From positions 82,158-146,157 of the forward strand of contig WBMZ01003272.1 in assembly GCA_013400975.1 (NCBI GenBank): a DNA stretch of 64,000 bases, read 5' to 3'. Below are positions 1 to 12,788 of this stretch, piece by piece. The stretch's first letter is position 1. Each line of letters opens with the position of its first letter. The notes under the pieces were generated by a model. That model had not been told where the DNA came from. It did no database searches and saw only the letters and a list, made by a program, of their open reading frames with translations. This stretch comes from Atrichornis clamosus. Lineage: Eukaryota > Chordata > Aves > Passeriformes > Menuridae. Both the position numbers and the translations under genes were made by a program.

Positions 1-174
1 CTTCAATTTGATTGTCCTTAGACCCATCCCTCGGACTGCTCTCCAAGCAGAAACTGCTTTTAGATTTTCATCAAGACATTAAAGACATCACTGAGCAGCA
101 GGACACAAAGGGCAAGAAGAGAGCAGGCCACTTGTTCCACATGTTTTGGGACGGAGCAAACTGATTTGAAAGGT

Positions 175-401
175 TTAGATGGGATATTGGGAAGGAATTC
201 TTCCCTGTGAGGGTGGGGAGGCCCTGGCACAGGTTTCCCAGAGAAGCTGTGGCTGCCTCATCCCTGGAAGTGTCCAAGGCCAGGTTGGACGGGGCTTGGA
301 GCAACCTGGGATAGCGGGAGGTGTCCCTGCCCACGGCAGGGGATGGACTGGATGAGCTTTAAGGTCCTTTCCAACCCAAACCATTCTGGGATTTTGTGAC
401 T
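175..401 (+). repeat. CR1 LINE 3' end
   Basis: Starts at GGGATATTGGGAAGGAATTC and runs through the CR1 3' UTR (GCCCTGGCACAG, CATCCCTGGAAGTGTCC, CAACCTGGGATAG, TTTAAGGTCC, CCAACCCAAACCATTCTGGG) to a TTTTGTGACTG terminus. It is 5'-truncated, as is normal for CR1. An open frame on the opposite strand here is a repeat artefact. Confidence 0.92.
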
Positions 402-1238
402 GTAAACACAAAGGTTCTTTGCAATGGTTTGGACTGAATGAAGTCCTTCGCTTGTGTCCTTTCAGGATGGGAGGAGGCATGGGTGGCAGAAGCCACTTGG
501 AAATCAGGGGATTGAACAGCTCATTAAAAATAAAAAAAGGAAATAAAAAAGCACTCTCCTGTCTGGGTTTAAGGCAGGTGACAACAGTAAACAGTGATAA
601 AAGAACATCAGTCTGTGTTCACAGAAAATGCCTCATCTTGGCTATGTGCCCACAAGGATGCATTAGTTCATGTTGTCAGAGCTGCTCTATTAAAAAAAAA
701 ATATTAATAATAATTAAATATTCCCTCCGTCAAATGGAAGGAGAGGATGATGCCTGGGTAGGAAATGGAGCCAAGTGTCCCAGCCTGGACCAGTGAAGTG
801 CCTTGATGAGAGAGGATCATATCCCACCTCCTGCTCTTCCCCTGCACCAGGAAGGGATTGCTGTGGCTCCCACCTGGCCCCTGGGAGCTCACGTGGAGCA
901 GAACAGCAACTGGAGCACAGCAGTGCTCCCCAGGAGACCTGGACTGTGCAGTCACAGCAGCCCTGGCCCAGGGGTAGAGACAGGACAGTTTTTTCAGGAG
1001 AAGCCTGTGCATTAGTGGCTCTCCTTCATCTCCCATGCTGCATTTTGCTTCCAAGCCCTTCCAGCATCCCAGACATCAGCTCATCACTTTCCCACCATTA
1101 CTTGTCCATTGTTATTACTAAGAAATAGCTGTGTGAGTGCACACATCTGCCTGGAGTTCCAGCTGACAGGAGGAGTTTATTGTGCTTGGGTTTAAGAACC
1201 CTTTAAAAGGCCTTAGAGCCTGTCATCTGTCCATTTCA
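402..1238. other. Non-coding, nothing recognised
   Basis: Overlapping open frames on both strands but no family resemblance and no splice structure. A short A-rich and AT-rich run sits near 690-720. Confidence 0.6.
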
Positions 1239-1290
1239 TACAACCATAGAACCATTAAAGCTGGAAAGGACCTCCATCAAGTCCAAAAAG
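1239..1290 (-). repeat. CR1 3'-terminal fragment
   Basis: Reads as the reverse of a CR1 terminus: ACCATAGAACCATTAAAGCTGG then GGAAAGGACCTCCATCAAGTCC. A short, old fragment of a subfamily different from the common one here. Confidence 0.7.
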
Positions 1291-3404
1291 GTGCATTTCC
1301 TTGTCTGCTTCTGAGACCTGAAATTTCCCTTCATTTGAGACTTCTCTAATCATGCCTTAATAAAACAAAACACACGTATTTATCCTCCTCAGTAGCTTGC
1401 TGATGTATTTTTTCAGGCCTCCTGGTTCTTGCCTGTGCTCAGTGATAACAACTCAACACTGAAGCTTTGGCACATTCCAAGAGCAGACTTCGGCCACTGG
1501 AATTTTTAGCCTGTGTCTGACACACGGCTTTTGGGGGCAGACGCTTCAGCCTGTGGTGTCTGAGCCCACTGCCCTAAATACTTCCTACTCTTCTCGATTT
1601 TCCCAGACATGATACGATCCCGGAGGGCATTCCGCGTCCCCTCCAACTCCGCTGCAGCAGAGCCCCAAATCCGCGCCGCCTCTTCCTAATAAAGCCTCAT
1701 GAGAACAACAGCTTTTTGTGAGCCTTCACTCCCTAGATCTGAAGGATACTCCTGAACTTTAGCCTGGCTCTTGCTTTTGGCTCCTCTCCTAGGACTTTGA
1801 TCCAGGACGCCCTCTCGACATGTTCCACTTGCTCAGCCGGGGAATTCAGCACTGCGGTATCTCGCATTGCAGATTATTTTTAGGGATGATCAAATCGAGA
1901 CAGATAAAAATAAGAAACGAGCTGAATCTCTGCTAGGGCTGACTGCAAAATGCTGTGGCTTACCAGAGTCTCATGGCCAGAGAGGGATTCCTGATCCAAG
2001 AGCACCCCAAAGCAGGAGAACAGTTCAAGGATGCACTGACAGCGCTCAACGGCTCGGTCGTGCTGCCTACCAGCACCCAACAGGACAAAAAGAAGAGCTC
2101 ACCATAGGTGGACACAGATATCTGCGTGCCAAAATACCCAGATCACATCCACATTTCATTTCAAAGCCAAGGAAGCATCACCCAGAGCTGTGAAGGACAT
2201 CTTAAGCAACAAGGGCCAGCAAGGCTGGTGATGCACTGCTGAATTTCACTGAAGCCCTTTAATAAATGATTATCAGATCTTTAATAAACTCAGCTGGGCT
2301 GTGTAACCACAGCCCTCATCATGTGGCTCTTGACTGGAAAGAAAAGAAGAGCAGAAAGCAGTGAGACATCTCTCTGTGGCATGTGCCAAGACTCCAGAAA
2401 ACTGGGGGGAAATTCCAGAGCACAGTGTGGTGGAAACGTGAAGGACAAAACCTGATTGTTTTTCACTGATGTGAAGAAACAGGATTTGCTCTCAACTGGT
2501 CAGTATTGCCTGGGGAAAGAAAGTAAAAAGAAAAAAACCACTGAGAGGTGACTAGTCTGAACTAGTCACTTGGAGGTACTTATTTTTAAGAAGGGAGTTT
2601 TTCTTTTTTTTTTTTTTTTTGGTCAGGTTGATTATTGCCAACAGTATTTTAGCATCTGCTGTGCCTGCTGACCTACCACACTTACCCTACTTACACTAAT
2701 TAAACTTTAATTAAGTTTACTAGATGTTCATCTGACATCAAAAGTAAGGCAAAGGCCTTGCAAAGCGAAGGCCTTGGCATGACTGGGCAGTTTTGGTTTA
2801 CGTCATTTTATTTATATATTTATAACAAAGGGAAGGGGTTTTTAAGTGTAAGTCACTTCTAACCTACTCACCTGACCTTTCCAACACCTGCTCTGCAGCT
2901 TTGTTCAGATCCAGCCTTACAAGGACTGGCACTTGGTGTAACAGAGACCTCAAGGGACTGATGTGTTTTTTGGGATGCTCCCATGAGTCCAGGCCCATCA
3001 GGTACCTCAGGTTTCTCCTTCCAGGCCACCAATCAGGTCTTGCTGTATTTCTATCTCATAAAAAAGATGAGCAAAAGGACTTTTCTCCAAGCCCACCCTG
3101 GCAGTGCAGAGTGAAGTCTCTGCTCTGTGCTCACAGCTGTTTTGCAGTCAGCCTTGCTCAAGTAGCTCAAGCCAAGTTTCCTGACAAGTCAGCTTTCCTC
3201 TCCTCTCCAAAATAAATTCCCTCATATCCCAGGAAACGTGCTGCCACCACAAGCTTGGGAACTGAGGGAGAGGCAGCATCAGAAGTTTCTTATGGCACCT
3301 GGAACAAGTGCATCACATCCCCCCTCTCCAGCCACTGATGGATTAACCAGTGGTCTGAAAGATCCCCTGAAAACAGATCCTGGTGCTCTCCTCAGCTGAA
3401 AAGA
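1291..3404. other. Non-coding unique sequence
   Basis: Contains a 17-base T run (2604-2620) and an AT-rich perfect inverted repeat at 2701-2719. A CpG-enriched patch near 1600-1690 ends in AATAAA but resembles no gene I know. Confidence 0.6.
2701..2719. repeat. AT-rich inverted repeat with TAATT core
   Basis: Arms TAAACTT and AAGTTTA (7 bp, perfect) flank TAATT. An additional TAATTAA overlaps the left edge. It resembles paired homeodomain core sites, but AT-rich DNA produces such palindromes by chance. Confidence 0.45.
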
Positions 3405-3472
3405 TTCACAGAATTATTAATGTTGGAAAAGACCTCTAAGATCATCGAGTCCAACTGTTAAACCAGCACTGC
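3405..3472 (-). repeat. CR1 3'-terminal fragment
   Basis: Reverse-oriented CR1 terminus: TTCACAGAATTATTAATGTT then GGAAAAGACCTCTAAGATCA and TCGAGTCCAACTGTTAAACC. It belongs to an AGATCATCGAGTCCAAC-type subfamily. Confidence 0.88.
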
Positions 3473-4075
3473 TTTTCCTTAATTTCAGTAAGATTAGCTG
3501 GGAAGGAGAAAGCCAGCTGCCTGTACATACTTCAAGGATCAGCAATCTGCTTGTTGGCATCCAGAATTGTCCTCTTACATAGTTCACTCCATTCCCACTT
3601 TCAGCAAAATTACTCAGCCTTTGATCCTGGAAAAGCCACTGATTTTAGAGCTATTCCTCTAAAATTGCTTGAGCAAGACTCCCTTTTTTCTTTATTTTTT
3701 CTTTTTTTAAAGCAAGCAGGAACTTTAAAAAGAAGGTTTTTGGAAAAGAATATTTTGGCAACAAACCTTTCAGTTTAGTGCTTGGCAGGCACCAAGCATT
3801 TAGCTTTGAAAAATAAAAATTTGTTCAGAGCTTTGGGGTTTTGCTATTTTTTTGGCCTTTCTAAATGAAAGTGCATGTTGGCAACGTGAGTGGAGAGGTT
3901 CTGACACACACTGAAAAAAAAATTTAAAAAATCCCTGAACACTGGTGAATTTTCAGTGATCTCTACGTAAAAAGTTCTGAGTCCAAGTCCAAATTCCCAG
4001 GAGGATCAGACATAGAAGCAAGTACTGATTTTCCCTTAATGACAACTACCTCCCAGGCAGCATTGGAGGGTCTTT

Positions 4076-4220
4076 GAATCATGGAATGGTCTGGGTTGGA
4101 AGGACCTTAAAACTCATCTCCCTCCACCTCCTGCCACAGGCAGGGACACCTTGCACAAGATCAGGTTGCTCCAAACCCCGTCCAACTTGGCCTGGAACAC
4201 TTCCAGGGATGGGGCAGCCT
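4076..4220 (-). repeat. CR1 3' end
   Basis: Reverse orientation: AATCATGGAATGGTCTGGGT, AAGGACCTTAAAACTCATC, CAGGCAGGGACACC, CCAACTTGGCCTGGAACAC, TTCCAGGGATGGGGCAGCC. Truncated beyond the GGGGCAGCC point. Confidence 0.92.
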
Positions 4221-6450
4221 GTTAAGGGTGTTGGGGACCCCCAAAAGCAACACCTCCTTGGTTTCCTCTTCCCTGAAATTCCACTTGCTGGGCAGCAGAT
4301 CCCTCACCTCCTCCATCACCTACCTGTGTCGCGCTGCTGGTCCCAGCACACGCTTCTCCCAAAACACTCCACAACTCCCTGGAACGCTTTTGCAGCAGGG
4401 ATGAACGAGTCAGGGCCTCCTTTGGCTGCTGGATGCTTTGACAGAGAGAGATTCCAACATTAAAGTAAAAATACTACTTTATAAACAAAGCAGAGATGAG
4501 ATTTATCACAAAACAGGAACAGGGAAGTCACTGTTCCAAACAATAACCACCTATTTATTGCATTTTATTTTCAGTCTATCGAAGGAAAAATGCTCCTGGT
4601 GAATGTTCTGTGCACAGACACAGGTTCCTAATGAGACATTCTGTACACCAGCTAAGCCAAGCAATGGAAACTCTCTGTGCAGGAATGAAATGGGTGCATA
4701 TGCCATAAAGGTCTGGGAAAACAGATGCCCCTTGCACACATCTTGGAGTCAATCCCCCTGTTATTCCTTGGCCTGCAATGTATAGAACAGGATAACAATC
4801 TCTTTAAGAACAAATCCAAACGGCTCTGAACTGAGAATGAGATACATTTACCCTCAGAACTGAGAGCCTCAGATGCCATGCCATGGAAGCATCCGGCTCG
4901 GAAGCACCAGCTCACCACGCACATCCCAGCAGGGTAGGGCCCAAGCTGGGTTTCAGCCCTGGATGAGGCCCAGGCAGGAGGAACAGCCAAGCAGGGCAAG
5001 TCAGAGCTGTGCCATGTCCATCAGCAAGCCAGGCAGATGTACCCTGGAGCATTTTCTTCCCAGTGGACCCTCTGGGGTGTCCGTGCCACAGGTCCTTACG
5101 GAGCAGGAGAAGTTCAGGCTGTGCCTCGCACGAGGGAAGCGCTGCCCCTTGTCCTGCTCGTCCTGACACTGATCCGCAGCCTTTCGTGGAATCTGTGCTA
5201 TAAATACACGTGCCAGCTTCCAAAATAGCCTCGTGGGGTTACACTCCAAGCAGCACTGCTCCCTGATGTTTCCTGCATCTATTTTAGCAGCTCTGCAAAA
5301 CCTGCAGCAAGCCTGGTTTTCTGGGATCCTCTGCTCCAGTGACTAACGGAGAGTGGAATGGCTTTGCTTCCAAACTCATTTGCTCCATGGCATGGGGAAA
5401 AAAAGCAGAGAGGTAACAAGAGAAACAGAACATTTGGCAAATGTGTATTGAACTTCACACAACAAACCCATTAGTTCAGGCAGCCCCATCTCTATGGCAA
5501 CCAAACAGCACAAAAACAAGACATTAACACCTAAATTTATTAGTGTGCAAGTGCTTAGCTTTTATCATTCCAGGGGAATATTCCCCTCCCCAGCTCGGTG
5601 TGGTTCCTATGGAAGACACACGATTCTGGTTCAAACGCCAGCATAAACATCAGCACACAATTTACAGACAGCAGAACTGTAGCTTTCATATTTTCAATCA
5701 CAGTTTGAAAAACAAATAACAAAACAAAACCAAGAAAAAGAGGCTGTGTGGAAGGGAGTTACCCAATTTCCATTTTACTTGGTGAAATCATTAAAGGTTT
5801 GCAAATCATGGGTAAGGGGGGAGGGATATTATCTATCCTACCCTAACAGCTCCAGGAAGATCTTCATTAGGAGGATGAATTGGGGGTATATACTGATTCT
5901 TCCAAAATATTTTTAAGTGGCTTGCTTTTATTTTAAATGGATTTTACAACTCCTATGAAAATGTGTAACACAATCTCCACTGTGCCACAAGGCTCCAGGA
6001 CGTGTCACAGGCCCAGCGGGGTGAGTGATGCTATTTGGATTTGTTCACTCCAGAAATAAGCAAGGGGGTGAGATTAAGATGCTGGCAATCCTCTTTATCC
6101 GGGAAGATGCTTTAAATGGGAAGCATCTTCCTATTCAGAGGGCCCTGGGTGAATTCCAGTGGCCCCAAGAGCACAGACCATGGTGGGACAGCTTGTAGAA
6201 GATAACAAGGTGTCAGATCTCTCTTTGCAAGTCAAAGTGAGGCAGGAAAACAAAGGACAGGTCTCAGCCCAAGGCACATTTGAAGCTCTGCTGGGGCTGA
6301 AAACACTTCACATTTAACTAAGTGTTCACTGAACTTCTCTTTTCATCTTTGCTTCAGGGTTTAGAATAACTTTCACTAGGAATAAGGATCTGGCTTTGTT
6401 GAGGTCTTAAAGAACCTCATCCTGGTCACTGTCCAAGAGAGGAAATTGCT
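4221..6450. other. Non-coding unique sequence
   Basis: No gene or recognisable repeat. The 5450-5720 stretch is repeat-free and moderately AT-rich. It could be conserved non-coding DNA, but that cannot be judged without alignment. Confidence 0.55.
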
Positions 6451-6606
6451 GTCCAGAGAAGCTGTGGCTGCCCCATCCCTGGAAATGCCCAAGGCCAGGT
6501 TGGATGGGGCTTGGAGCAACCTGGGATAGTAGAAGGTGTCCCTGCCCATAGCAGGGGGGTGGAATGAGATGAGCTTTGAGGTCCCTTCCCACCCAAACCA
6601 ATTCCC
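6451..6606 (+). repeat. CR1 3' end, short
   Basis: Begins inside the CR1 3' UTR at GTCCAGAGAAGCTGTGGCTG and ends at ACCCAAACCAATTCCCAC, lacking the usual ATTCTATGA terminus. Confidence 0.9.
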
Positions 6607-8040
6607 ACTTCCATCATGCACTGCTATTTCCAGGTGAAAGGCACCTTGTCTTGGGGCTAATTCACATGTAATAATCACCATAGTGTTAATTCAGATTTAA
6701 TCATTAAACATTCTGTGTCTTCACGCAATGACTTCAAGGAAAATCCAGGCTACAAGCTCAGGAAAAAGTCTTTAGGGGAAAAAGCAACACTGCACTGGAA
6801 GATGATGCCTTAAAAAATGTCAAGCCAGTCTCCTCCAGCATCCCTCAGGTGGAGTCAAGAGGGCATTTCTGAGCTTACACCACTGACACCCCGCACTAGA
6901 TTTAGCCCATCACTGTACAGGAGGTCTAATGGCAAATTGCCTGTCATCCCATTTCAGCGCGGTGATCAGAAAATGTTTAGCATAGGGGTTGTGATACATT
7001 CACCACACTCCCATTAGCAGAGGCACAACCCATTACTAATATCCCTCTGTCCTCAGGCAGCACCTCCTCCTGAAAGCACACTGCCAAGATTTAAGCTGAC
7101 CAGGGCCCTGGTTTCCAAGCCCTTCAGGCAGGTTGCAAGAAAGCAAATTAACAGGTTGAAACCCTGACAATTTGCTTCTGAAACAAGGTCGCTGAGGATC
7201 CCACAAGTCCCTGACTGGCTGGCTTGCTATCAGCTCAAAGGCATTTCAAGAACATTAGCGCTGGTGCCAAAAATATCTGGGCTTGTCCCTGCGGCAAAAC
7301 AGCGGCAGGAGGAGGAGGAGGATGGGATATAATGGCAGTGTCTGAACAGGCAGAGTGATGGGGGGAGCAGAGATGTTTGGGGTCGTGTTTTTGGGGTGCT
7401 ACCACCACTGGGAAGAGTGAACAAAGAGCTTAAAAGTCTCCTGTCAGCCAGAACTAACTCTGTCACCATTGACACGCCACCAGCTGAAGACTTTGGTCAA
7501 CAGCTGGACTCGAGGATCTGAGAGGTCTTTTCCTACCTTAATTCCATGATTACCTCTGATAATTGATGTAAGCACACAGCAGAAAAGAAGAAAACTTGAA
7601 ATAAACCTTCAGCATGTCCAGGCTCCTACAAAAGGCACAACAAAATGCTTGGTGACATCGTACCTGATTCACCAGTGGTCTCCCTCTACAGGAAATCTTT
7701 TTGCCATCACCAGTCTCTCCTTATTGTCTTTTCAAAATGAGGGACTTTTGGTTTTCACCAGTGGAATAACTGCTGTGGAACAAAATTCAGCAATCGTAAC
7801 AAAAACATACCTGCAAGCTTCAGTACAAACCCAGGTCCAGATTGACCTGGAATATGATATCTCATTACCTTCTTTTGCAGGCTTTCCCCCCGCAAAGCCC
7901 TCCGGGCTGACATCCTTGGGCTAAGGTGGGTGCTCTGTTCCTGGTCCATGTGAACACAGATCAGCTCCAGCTGCTCTTTTCAAACACAGCAACATTTCTG
8001 GGCACAGGGGCAAATGGTTTTAAGCTGAAGGAGAACAAGG
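6607..8040. other. Non-coding, one CR1 remnant
   Basis: Apart from the fragment at 7503-7553, nothing recognisable. A GGA trinucleotide patch lies near 7308-7322. Confidence 0.6.
7503..7553 (+). repeat. CR1 3'-terminal remnant
   Basis: Reads CTGGACTCGAGGATCTGAGA, GGTCTTTTCCTACCTTAAT, TCCATGATTAC. This resembles the terminus of an older CR1 subfamily. Confidence 0.75.
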
Positions 8041-8266
8041 ATTAGGCGGGATATTGGGAAGGAATTCTTCCCTATGAGGGTGGTCAGGCCCTGGCACAGG
8101 GTGCCCAGAGAAGCTGTGGCTGCCCCATCCCTGGAAGTGTTCCAGGCCAGGCTGCACGGGGCTTGGAGAAACCTGGGATAGTGGAAGGTGTCCCTGCCCA
8201 TGGCAGGGGGGTGGGACAAGATGATCTTTAAGGTCCCTTCCAACCCAATCCATTCTGGGATTCTGA
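8041..8266 (+). repeat. CR1 3' end
   Basis: GGGATATTGGGAAGGAATTC through CATCCCTGGAAGTGTTCC and AAGGTCCCTTCCAACCCAAT to ATTCTGGGATTCTGA. Antisense open frames here are artefacts. Confidence 0.93.
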
Positions 8267-9837
8267 CTCCTAAAATTCACACCACTGCACCACCGTCCTA
8301 ATGGGGAAAGACACACTGGAACAGATGCAGATCCCGGGAAGCAGCTCCTGGTCATTACTCCCCTCACTGCACACATGCATGCACAGAGATTGTGTAAGAG
8401 CTTTGAAAAGCCATCCAGGCCCTCCGGAGACGGTGCCATCTTGAATCCATTAGCTGTGTTAGGAACAAACGAATGAACCAAAGCCAGATTTGTTTCTGTG
8501 GTGGAGGCAGAGGAGCGAGGCACAGAACAGCAGAGAGGAGGAGCACGACGACACTGCTGTCCCCAGTGTCCCTGATCAGCCCTGGGGCAGCTACGCTCGA
8601 CCCAGAGGTGCCCAAATCCAGACCTGGAGGCTGTTGTTGCTGGAGCATGTTTATTTTAGCCCTGCTTCCATGCATGCGTGTTCCCAGCAGGAGGGGATGT
8701 AAACTGGCTCAGCCATCCCTGCCCAGCCCTCCATCCTCTGCCACGTGCCAAAACTCTTCTGCTCACACTCGCGCGAGGTCACATTTCTTGGCAGAGACTC
8801 CGCTCCTTCTCCCCCTCTCCCTTCCCCCATGCTCCTGGTAAAATATGAAAACAGCCTGCCACCTGCCATTTGCCTGGCCTGCTTCTCTCTGTCTGCCAAA
8901 AATTAGCAACATGCCCCAAAATATAATTGGAAACACTGCACCGCACTGCAGGGGTCCCATTGCTGTTGCATAGAAGAGGCTTGACAAAAAGCCAATTTAA
9001 TTTCTAGATTCCCCGGGCTGCGTGTAGCTGCTAAGTGAGGAGGTAAAAAAAAAAAAAAAAAAAAAAAAATAAAAAAAAATCACTTTTATCAGGCCAATTC
9101 CTATTAGTAGATTCAGATCTTTTAACAAGCCATGCCGTAGGAACCAGCGAGCTGTCACTGCCAGCAGATTTAGGGCATCGTTTCTTGGAATTACAGTCGT
9201 GTGGGAGGTCAAAAGTTAGAAATCAGCATTCCCAAACTTCAGTGCTGGGAGCTGGGGTGTGCAGAGCAGAGCTGGAGGTGGCAGAGGATTTGTGAAGGCT
9301 GACATTAACCCCAGGAAGCAAACTGCCCCATTCCCCCTTCTCCCCAGCAGATCTCGTGCAAGTCCCCAGAGGATCCTTGCAGGAGGGATTTGGAGATGCC
9401 TCCCACACCTCCGTGCTGAGGGCAGCTCTGGCAGCAGAGCACACTGACCACAGAGGCTCCCCAGACCACAGGCCAGCCATGCAGAGCCAGCAGTTATCTC
9501 CTTTTTGCAGGAAAAGGGCAGAACAGGCGATCAACAAAATATAGGGCACCTCATTCACACCATGTGTTGGCAGAGAGCTTGGCCAGCAGATTTCTGAAAC
9601 TGAAAAGCAACATTTCACCCCGAAAGAGCTGTTTACGTTGTCAGGGTTGACTTGCCAGGCTTAGGAAAGAGCTGTGCCAAACTGGCTTATTATTATCTTC
9701 CTTCCCCAAAATACTCAGGGTCTGCTCCTTTGTTAGGGATGGATGTCTGTATCCGTGGAGCTGTGCTAAAAACCAGGTTCCTTGGGGACACCTGTACACA
9801 CAGACACAGGGAACTCGGCCGCTTTCCCAGCAATAAA
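8267..9837. other. Non-coding, contains long poly-A tract
   Basis: No gene supported. A 25-base A run plus TAAAAAAAAA occupies 9045-9079. No retrogene or SINE body was recognised upstream of the A run. Confidence 0.6.
9045..9079. repeat. Poly-A tract
   Basis: 25 consecutive A, one T, nine A. The longest homopolymer in the window. It could be the tail of an old retro-insertion, but the upstream sequence shows no obvious source. Confidence 0.9.
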
Positions 9838-10060
9838 GAGGGATATTGGGAAGAAATTCTTCCCTGTGAGGGTGGTGAGGCCCTGGCACAGGTTGCCCAG
9901 TGAAGCTGTGGCTGCCCCATCCCTGGAAGTGCTCAAGGCCAGGTTGGACGGGGCTTGGAGCAACCTGGGATAGTGGAAGGTGTCCCTGCCCGTGGCAGGG
10001 CATGGAACTGGATGAGCTTTAAGGTCCCTTTCAATCCAAACCAGTCTGGGATTCTATGAA
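9838..10060 (+). repeat. CR1 3' end
   Basis: GAGGGATATTGGGAAGAAAT through CCTGGAAGTGCTCAAGGCC and TTTCAATCCAAACCAGTCTG to ATTCTATGAA. Confidence 0.93.
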
Positions 10061-10390
10061 ATTAACTGGCAGGCTGGAGCTGGAGCCCTACACCTACCTG
10101 GTGTTACCCCTGGAATTCTGCTCTCTCCTCGACCTTTTAACTGTAGAGCACACGCAGCGTGCTCCAACGAGGAGCAATCCTTCCATCTTCTCTTGGGGAG
10201 AAGGGTGCTGAAACCTGAATCACAGCACTACTACATAACTCCCCAAATCCTCCCTGCCCGGGTTCCTTGGAGAAGATGCACAGGGATGTTCAGATCAGGC
10301 ATCCTGGGGACACTCAAGTGTAACACTAAAGGCCTAAACAAGGCACAGGGAAAATGGAATGTCTCTGGAGCTAGGCTGGGAGACTCTATT

Positions 10391-10500
10391 TCACAGAACC
10401 AGAATATCCTGAGTTGGGAGGGACCCACATGGATCATCGAGTTCAATTCCTGGCCCTGCACAGGACAGTCTCCACAATCCCATCGTGTGTCTGAGAACAT
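10391..10500 (-). repeat. CR1 3' end, second subfamily
   Basis: Reverse orientation: TCACAGAACCAGAATATCCT, GAGTTGGGAGGGACCCACAT, GGATCATCGAGTTCAATTCC, TGGCCCTGCACAGGACAGTC. The same subfamily recurs at 62021-62120. Confidence 0.85.
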
Positions 10501-11449
10501 TGTATTTAGGGTTGGTACTCAGATACCCAAATTCCATTATGGATCTGATGCGTGGGACTGTGAGCTGCCTTAATTTCAGCCTCAGAAGGGAAGGGCAAGA
10601 GGGAGCCCTGAGGAAACTCCAGATTCCTTCTCATCAGGCTGATTACTGAATAGGCTTTAATAGATCAGGGAATGAAGAATTTGGTTAAGTCTAACTGCTT
10701 TGAAGTTCTTCAAAATTAGATTTTTTTTTTTCTACAGTGAGCATGCTATGGAATAATAGGAAGATGACCCCACATTTCCAAAAAATAAAATAAAAAAGTC
10801 ATCACAAAACCCACAGCTGCTCCCCATTTGCAATAAGCTGTTTAAAACAAAATAAACCAATACATTTTGCTCCAAGAAATACGCATTAGGCACTGGCAGC
10901 TTGCTTCCTTCATTCCTCTATCCCCAAGCACTTAAACTGGAAGGAGGGGGGAAACCTTGAAGTGATACATGTGTGAAAAGCCCTGAGAACAATAGCTGCT
11001 CTCCAGTTGACTCCAGAGCTGTTATTAAACTCGAGGTTCCCGTGCTAGAGAAGCACATCTTGAGAGGCATCAGGCTCTGATAACACCAGCAAGTCAGATT
11101 TCCACCTACAAATTCCTGGAAGTTCACAGCCTAAAGAGCAACACACCACAGATCTGCATGTGCAGGCTCAGTGGGATGGCATCATGGAAACCTCCCCTCC
11201 AAGAGCAAAATATCAACGAGCCAATCCTCAAATGAGAAAGGGCAGGATCTTGGTTGGAGTCAAAAGTCACCATTGTGTTTTAAATTGAATTTTGGTGCAG
11301 TCAATACAAAGAGGCCACAGTAGGTGTGTCATACAAACCCTGCTCGAGCCCTCAACTCTTGGTGATGGAAATGGTTGGGGAAAACAAAGCAAGAATCCAG
11401 AAGCCCATTTAAAATCCCCAAACCTATTTCACACCATGGAAGAGGAGGG
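10501..11449. other. Non-coding, nothing recognised
   Basis: Unique sequence with a short T run near 10723. No gene structure seen. Confidence 0.6.
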
Positions 11450-11710
11450 ACAGCTCCGATCTCTGCCCTCTGTGACCAGGGACAGGACCCAGGGAACAGC
11501 TGGAGCTCTGGCCAGAGAGGCTTAGGTTGGATATCAGGAGAAGGTTCTTCCCCCAGAGGGCACTGAACAGGCTCCCCAGGGAATGGTCACGGCCCCAAGG
11601 CTGCCAGAGCCCAAGGAGCGTTTGGACAACACTCCCAGGCACAGGGTGGGATTGTTGGGGTTGGACCTGATGATCCTTGTGAGCCCCTTCCAGCTCTGGA
11701 TATTCTATGG
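11450..11710 (+). repeat. CR1 3' portion, third subfamily
   Basis: GACAGGACCCAGGGAACAGC, GGCTTAGGTTGGATATCAGG, AGAAGGTTCTTCCCCCAGAG, GGTTGGACCTGATGATCCTT, CCCCTTCCAGCTCTGGATAT, then TTCTATGG. Clearly CR1, but distinct from the common subfamily in the window. Confidence 0.88.
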
Positions 11711-12788
11711 AAAGTAGCCTATATCAATATGTCCATATATCTACAGAGAATATTGTTTATTTTCAATATCCCAAACCACCTACCATTTCAACCACGCCTA
11801 TCATGACTGGGCATTATCCATTTTTACTTGGGACAGCGATGGAAAACCTGCTGATAAGCTACAAAGCAAACCACACAGAAGGCTGAGAAACTGGGGTGGG
11901 AAGGAGGAGCTGGGGCAGAGAACAAAGGGTGCAGAAACCAGACCACAGTGCTCTGGAATTAGCAGCACAATCCCTGGATGTGTGAAACAGGGAAGAGGAA
12001 GTTGAGTGTTGCTGTTTGCAACCAGCTTACAGCTCCTGTCCCTCCTGAAAACAGGGAGAAGAATTAAAGGGTATGTCCTGCCCTGGGGATGGCTCTGAGG
12101 GTCCCTTTTCCCAGGCTCTGCAAAATGAAGCTTCTCTTGACATCCACAACTGCAAGAGTGCAGCTGTTTCCTCCAGTCCCCTGGGCACCAAGCTGGCCCT
12201 TGGGAAATAGTGCCATGAAAATTTTCTCTGAGTTTAAAAGCTGGAGATGCCTCTGAAGCACTACCTTCAAATGAAGCCTTCATCAAGAGACACAGTCAGG
12301 AAGAACGAGCAGCCCAGTCCACTGTCCAACAGAGCCTCGCCCCAGGCAAAAACCAGAGACGATGAAAGAACTGAGGGAGCACTAAACTACTCCGTTTAAA
12401 ATCAGATTTCCAGGCATAAAAGACTCAGAAAAGCAGGTGAAGGAAGGTTTCAAAGACTGCTGGAGACACACTTCTAGCCCCCAGCATGTTGCACCTCCGT
12501 GCCCATATTAATCTCCTTTCTGCTGAGGACACACAAAGGAGCATTCACAGCATTCGCAGGAGACCTTAACTGAGTTATGCATCAAATACCTCTCAATCCT
12601 CAAACCTCTCAATTGGATCTGAGTCCCTGATTCCCAGAGACCCTCTACAAACTCCCAGCCTTGCATTAATGACACCAAGCTCAGCAGCGGGATCTCTCCA
12701 TCCATCACAGCGATACCTGCACTCCCAGATTTCCCTGAATGCAGCACTGAAGCCAAACTGCCCTGGGTCACCTCTTCTTGAACCTAAT
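11711..12788. other. Non-coding, nothing recognised
   Basis: Unique sequence. Open frames on the minus strand (for example 11801-12286) resemble no family I know. Confidence 0.6.

Noticed and set aside
1600..1700. CpG-enriched patch followed by AATAAA, considered as a retrogene or gene end
   Set aside because: No open frame of known type, no poly-A tail and no target-site duplication.
8020..8523. 167-codon minus-strand open frame (and similar ones at 13591-14097, 41324-41644, 57237-57640)
   Set aside because: These read CR1 3' UTRs backwards and give the recurring WVGRDLKAH...GQGHL peptide. They are repeat artefacts, not genes.
9000..9080. Poly-A tract considered as a retrogene or SINE tail
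   Set aside because: Upstream sequence matches no mRNA or SINE that I recognise, and flanking direct repeats were not found.
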